Part shown: one piece after another, positions 37,141 through 40,000 of the stretch
Layout of the letters: each line of letters opens with the position of its first letter
Position numbering within the stretch: the stretch's first letter is position 1
Source of the DNA: Prorocentrum cordatum
Taxonomy: Eukaryota > Sar > Dinophyceae > Prorocentrales > Prorocentraceae
DNA length: 40,000 bases
Direction: 5' to 3'
NCBI GenBank assembly: GCA_963575745.1
Contig: CAUYUJ010020577.1
Location: forward strand, 7,501-47,500
Notes under the pieces: model-generated
The model's input: only the letters and a program-made list of their open reading frames with translations
What the model was told of the DNA's origin: nothing
The model's database searches: none
Program-made: the position numbers and the translations under genes

Positions 37141-37185
37141 CTGATGCTGATGATGATGATGATGACGACGCCGGTGACGACGACG
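35716..37185. repeat. Kilobase-scale (GAT/GCT)n array
   Basis: About 1.45 kb of GAT, GCT, GAC and GGT triplets, with a CCG run at 35780-35808. Long Asp-, Met/Leu-, Ile- and His-rich open frames on both strands are artefacts. Confidence 0.95.
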
Positions 37186-37412
37186 GTCGAGGCTCAAGAG
37201 ACGGGTGTCTTTGCAAGCGGGGTCAGCCAGAGCGCCCGATCTTGCAGGATCCTGCAGGGCCAGGGTCGCATTGACCAGGGTTTAGGTTCATTATCCTGCA
37301 GGATCTTGCATGATCTTTCGCATTGACCCGGGTTTGGGTGCAGGATCTTGCAGGATTCTGCAAGGCCTGACTGACCCGAGTCTGGATTGACCTTGGTCAG
37401 AAGATCCCCGAG
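37186..37412 (+). repeat. Dispersed CTTGCAGGATCCTGCAG module, copy 2
   Basis: GGTCAGCCAGAGCGCCCGAT, CTTGCAGGATCCTGCAGGGC and TTGACCCGGG match 8975-9165 in order. This copy has an extra internal CTGCAGGATCTTGCATGATC round and lies inside the GAT array, as copy 1 lies next to GGA arrays. Confidence 0.7.
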
Positions 37413-37431
37413 ACGACGATGATGATGCTGC

Positions 37432-37475
<44 letters not shown>

Positions 37476-37558
37476 CTGATGACGATGATGTTGATGCTGA
37501 TGCTGATGCTGCTGATGATGATGATGATGATGATGCTGATGACGATGATGCTGATGCT

Positions 37559-37591
<33 letters not shown>

Positions 37592-37620
37592 AGTGATGAT
37601 AGTGATGATGCTGATGATGA

Positions 37621-37683
<63 letters not shown>

Positions 37684-37870
37684 GCAGGAGAAAGATGAGG
37701 AGGAGGCGAAGGAGGAGGCGAAGGAGGAGTAGGAGGAGGAGGCACGAAAGGAGGAAGGGGAAGGCGAGGAGTGGAGTGGAGTGGAGAGGAGAGGAGAGGA
37801 GAGGAGAGGAGAAGAGAGAAGAGGAGACGATTGTGGAGGAGGGAGGAGTCGGAGGAGGCGGAGGAGGAAC
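37413..37870. repeat. (GAT/GCT)n then GGA/GAGAGG tract
   Basis: GAT and GCT triplets to about 37682, then AGGAGG and GAGAGGAGAGG units, including a GGAGT pentamer run near 37770. Confidence 0.93.
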
Positions 37871-38115
37871 GCTGGGCGCTGTCTCTTCAAAACGAGAACT
37901 AAGCACCACGAGATGGTTGGGAAACACAGGGGAGGTGAGGGGGTGGGGGCTGGGATTGCAGCCACGACGTTGGCACTAAGCCGAGGCAGGCAACACCAGA
38001 GGGGAGTAGAGATGTGGGAGCGTCGGGATACAGATGCTTCAGGTCTCTGGCGTCGATGGGGCACCGGCGTGGAGCGCGCAGAGGGGACGGCGCTAGCACC
38101 GCCGATGACTCGCAG
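37871..38115. other. Spacer, nothing recognised
   Basis: Mixed GC-rich sequence with an open forward frame that runs on into the exon-like fragment at 38116. Confidence 0.35.
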
Positions 38116-38230
38116 GACAAGGGCAAGAAGCTGCTCCTGAACATGGCCGACACCAACGACAAGAACCTGCTGGAGAACTTCTTCGGAGAGCGGGCCAGCC
38201 AGTTGCCGCCGATCGCAGCCCAAGACGAGG
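38116..38230 (+). pseudogene. Exon-like fragment, unknown protein
   Basis: After GACTCGCAG the frame reads DKGKKLLLNMADTNDKNLL, then ENFFGERASQLPPIAAQDEG. Almost every codon ends in G or C (AAG, GGC, CTG, CTC, AAC, GCC, GAC, TTC), as expected for dinoflagellate exons, and the CAG before it fits a 3' splice site. There is no clear donor; sequence turns GGA/GGC-rich after 38230. I do not recognise the protein. The phrase NMADTNDKNLLENFF should be searched. Confidence 0.4.
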
Positions 38231-38383
38231 GAGGAGGGCGGACGGATGGGTGGGGGAGAGGCCACGAGGCCCCACGGGGTGGGCTTCCTGGCTGCTGGGC
38301 GGGGCCGCCCGGAAAGCTGCCTTTGGGCTCTGCCACCGGGCCCGTCGCAGCCTTGGCCTCCCATTTGCTAGAAGGCATTGGTG
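38231..38383. other. GC-rich spacer
   Basis: Open in the same frame as the fragment before it but of repeat-like Gly/Arg composition; no gene supported. Confidence 0.35.
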
Positions 38384-38565
38384 TACTCCAGATTTCGTAA
38401 TAAAGGGAGGGGGGTCTCATTTCGGGGGGGGTCTCTTCAAGGCTATCTTGGAGGGTCTGGGGGGTCTGGGGACGATGTTTTGGAGGGTTCTCCCACGGGG
38501 GAGGTCTGAAATGGCTTGTCTTGGAGGGTCCAGACCCCCTCCCTTTTATTACGAAATCTGGAGTA
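38384..38565. mobile_element. MITE with 30-bp terminal inverted repeats, family F, copy 2
   Basis: 182 bp starting TACTCCAGATTTCGTAATAA and ending TTATTACGAAATCTGGAGTA; the TIRs extend through AAGGGAGGGGG(G)TCT. Interior nearly identical to 24111-24293 (TCTCATTTCGGGGGGGGTCT, GTTCTCCCACGGGGGAGGTC). TA at both edges. Better preserved TIRs than copy 1. Confidence 0.88.
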
Positions 38566-39060
38566 TCAATTGTGATGTCTTCCGCATCAATTCGTACCAA
38601 GGCCAGAGCAAATCCAGCACGCATCACTGATGCTGCAATGCATCCTGTCATCCCACAGCCCACCCTCGACAATCGATACAGCTTACTCTTTTCGCCACGG
38701 CGAGTGCCCGCTGAAATGCCAGGTCTCCCCATGGACTTGCAGGGCGAAGTCTCTACGTAGTTTGAAACGTGCGTTTTCGCATCAAGTCTCATACGGGAAC
38801 TCGGCCGCAAGACCCTACAGTCCACAAGGGGTCTGAGAAGGAAGCGCCTTCCATCTATGACGCCTGTAGAACGTTCAACAAACGTATCTGCGGCGCTGGA
38901 GCAAGAGCACAACCGCGCAAACATGTTTTGACCTCCATCCATATGTAGATGTCTAAATTGCAAGCGTCACGATCACAACACGGACGCCATACCTAGACGA
39001 GATCTCGATGATGACACGGAACTACCGTCTGTCCATGGATTAAGTATAGGTGTTGGGGCT
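38566..39060. other. Spacer, nothing recognised
   Basis: Less GC-rich than its surroundings; short frames only. No repeat or RNA gene noticed. Confidence 0.4.
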
Positions 39061-39250
39061 CTCCAGATGTCCGGTCTTTCTGGCACCAGGGCCACTGGTG
39101 CGCTCTGAGCCGGGGATTTATCCATAATCACCGCCTGTGGAAGCGATCTCCGCTGACCTCCACAGGCGGTGCACAATATCTCCATATCCACCGCCCGCTG
39201 GGGCACCAGAACGTCGGTTCCCAGGCAGTGGATATGGATAAATGACCGCC
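39061..39250. repeat. Nested inverted repeats
   Basis: CCGCCTGTGGA (39131-39141) pairs with TCCACAGGCGG (39159-39169), an 11-bp stem with a 17-nt loop. ATTTATCCAT (39116-39125) pairs with ATGGATAAAT (39234-39243). ATCACCGCC and ATCCACCGCC also repeat directly. A foldback element is possible, but the ends are not defined. Confidence 0.5.
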
Positions 39251-39401
39251 TCGCACGCTCGTTGCAACAGCCAGGTTTGTCAAATTTGGTCGCCCTCCAT
39301 CTGTGCACATGTGTGATATTCGCGCATGGGATACTTGTGTGGCGAGTGGGGGCGAAGCCGAGACATCGATTTGGAAACTAAAGGTGCCCAACAAGTGTAA
39401 A

Positions 39402-39475
39402 CAGGAGGAGGAGGAGGAGGGGGAGCAGGAGGAGGAGGAGGAGGCGGTGGGAGAGGAGGAGGAGGAGGACGACGA
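39402..39475. repeat. GGA-rich tract
   Basis: GGAGGA units with GGGGAGCAGG and GGCGGTGGGAG interruptions. Confidence 0.85.
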
Positions 39476-39484
39476 CGCCGATGT

Positions 39485-39705
39485 GTTCGGCGTTAGCCAG
39501 ATCTTGAAAGCGGGCCGCCATTCATTTAAGTGTGTGGACGTGTTAGGGCGAACGTCCGTGACGCTAGGGCGAGAGCCAGATTTTGAAAACGACCCGCCCC
39601 TCATTCGTGGAGCCGTTCATCACGTGTAAGACGTATGTTTTGCGCGAAGACGAGAGCCCGTGTCCTGAAAGTGGCCCGCTCTCCGTTCGCGTGTTCGTTG
39701 GATGT
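39485..39705 (+). repeat. Three-unit degenerate tandem repeat, about 75-80 bp
   Basis: AGCCAGATCTTGAAAGCGGG, AGCCAGATTTTGAAAACGAC and AGCCCGTGTCCTGAAAGTGG begin units near 39495, 39573 and 39654, each followed by CCCGC and a TCATTC/TTCG string. Confidence 0.55.
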
Positions 39706-40000
39706 TTCGAGCTCTAGGACTGCACGTGGTTGAGGACATACGAGGCGACCTCGCCCAATCGCCTTGCTTATGAGCTTTGGATGGTGTGGCGAGGCATGCC
39801 GATTATAAGTAATATTGAAGCACAAGGAGGATGATAAGATTATGAGGAAGAGGAGGAGGAAGAACAGCAGCAGGACGAGCGTCTCTCTTATTCTCTTCCC
39901 CCCATCCCTGTCTGTCAGTTCTCACTTTGCTTCTACAGCACCGCCCGTGACCGCTGGATCGGTGCTCCAGGGGTCGCCAGACCCCAAATTGTTCAAGCCC
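39706..40000. other. Spacer with short AGGAGGA run
   Basis: A purine run (39842-39877) interrupts otherwise mixed sequence; no gene seen up to the window end. Confidence 0.35.

Overview
The window looks like nuclear DNA of a dinoflagellate. The clearest evidence is a perfect 22-nt match to the dinoflagellate spliced-leader (DinoSL) exon at 25481-25502. Supporting signs are two degenerate non-LTR retrotransposons (LINEs), strongly GC-ending codons in the few exon-like pieces, and a very high load of microsatellites and short inverted-repeat elements. I cannot name the species from sequence alone, and I see no complete host gene, tRNA or rRNA.

Layout. 1-17200 is almost entirely repeats: GT, CTC, ACGC, GGA, CTCC, GTT and GAT tracts, a 79-T run, several minisatellites (a roughly 105-bp family at 10600-11450; a 21-bp family at 13477-14090), and short palindromic or terminal-inverted-repeat elements in related copies. 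17203-23907 holds LINE 1, bracketed by CTC tracts on both sides. It has an ORF1 with an N-terminal CxxC finger, an AP-type endonuclease frame, and a long reverse transcriptase / RNase H / zinc-finger frame that still has its catalytic aspartates. 23908-25480 holds two MITE-like elements, a tandem repeat, a 150-bp near-perfect palindrome and a CCCCT-rich tract. 25481-31155 holds LINE 2, which starts exactly with the DinoSL sequence. Its ORF1 is intact, but its ORF2 is broken by frameshifts, loss of RT motif C and an internal deletion. Directly behind it lie a partial copy of its own 5' end (start codon changed to TAG) and three tandem units carrying a 12-13 bp hairpin stem with compensatory changes. 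32240-40000 returns to repeats: short mobile elements, a 90-bp minisatellite (34539-35715), kilobase-scale GAT/GCT arrays (35716-37685) and one more exon-like fragment.

How it fits together. Both LINEs share one plan: ORF1 finger and coiled coil, then EEP endonuclease, RT, RNase H and a C-terminal CCHC-like finger. Both start immediately downstream of a pyrimidine-rich microsatellite with an SL or SL-like sequence at the boundary. The simplest reading is that the LINE RNA is trans-spliced, so that copies reinsert with the leader attached, and that insertion or its primer use favours TCC-type microsatellites. Most long open frames elsewhere are products of trinucleotide or 3n-bp repeats and are not called as genes.
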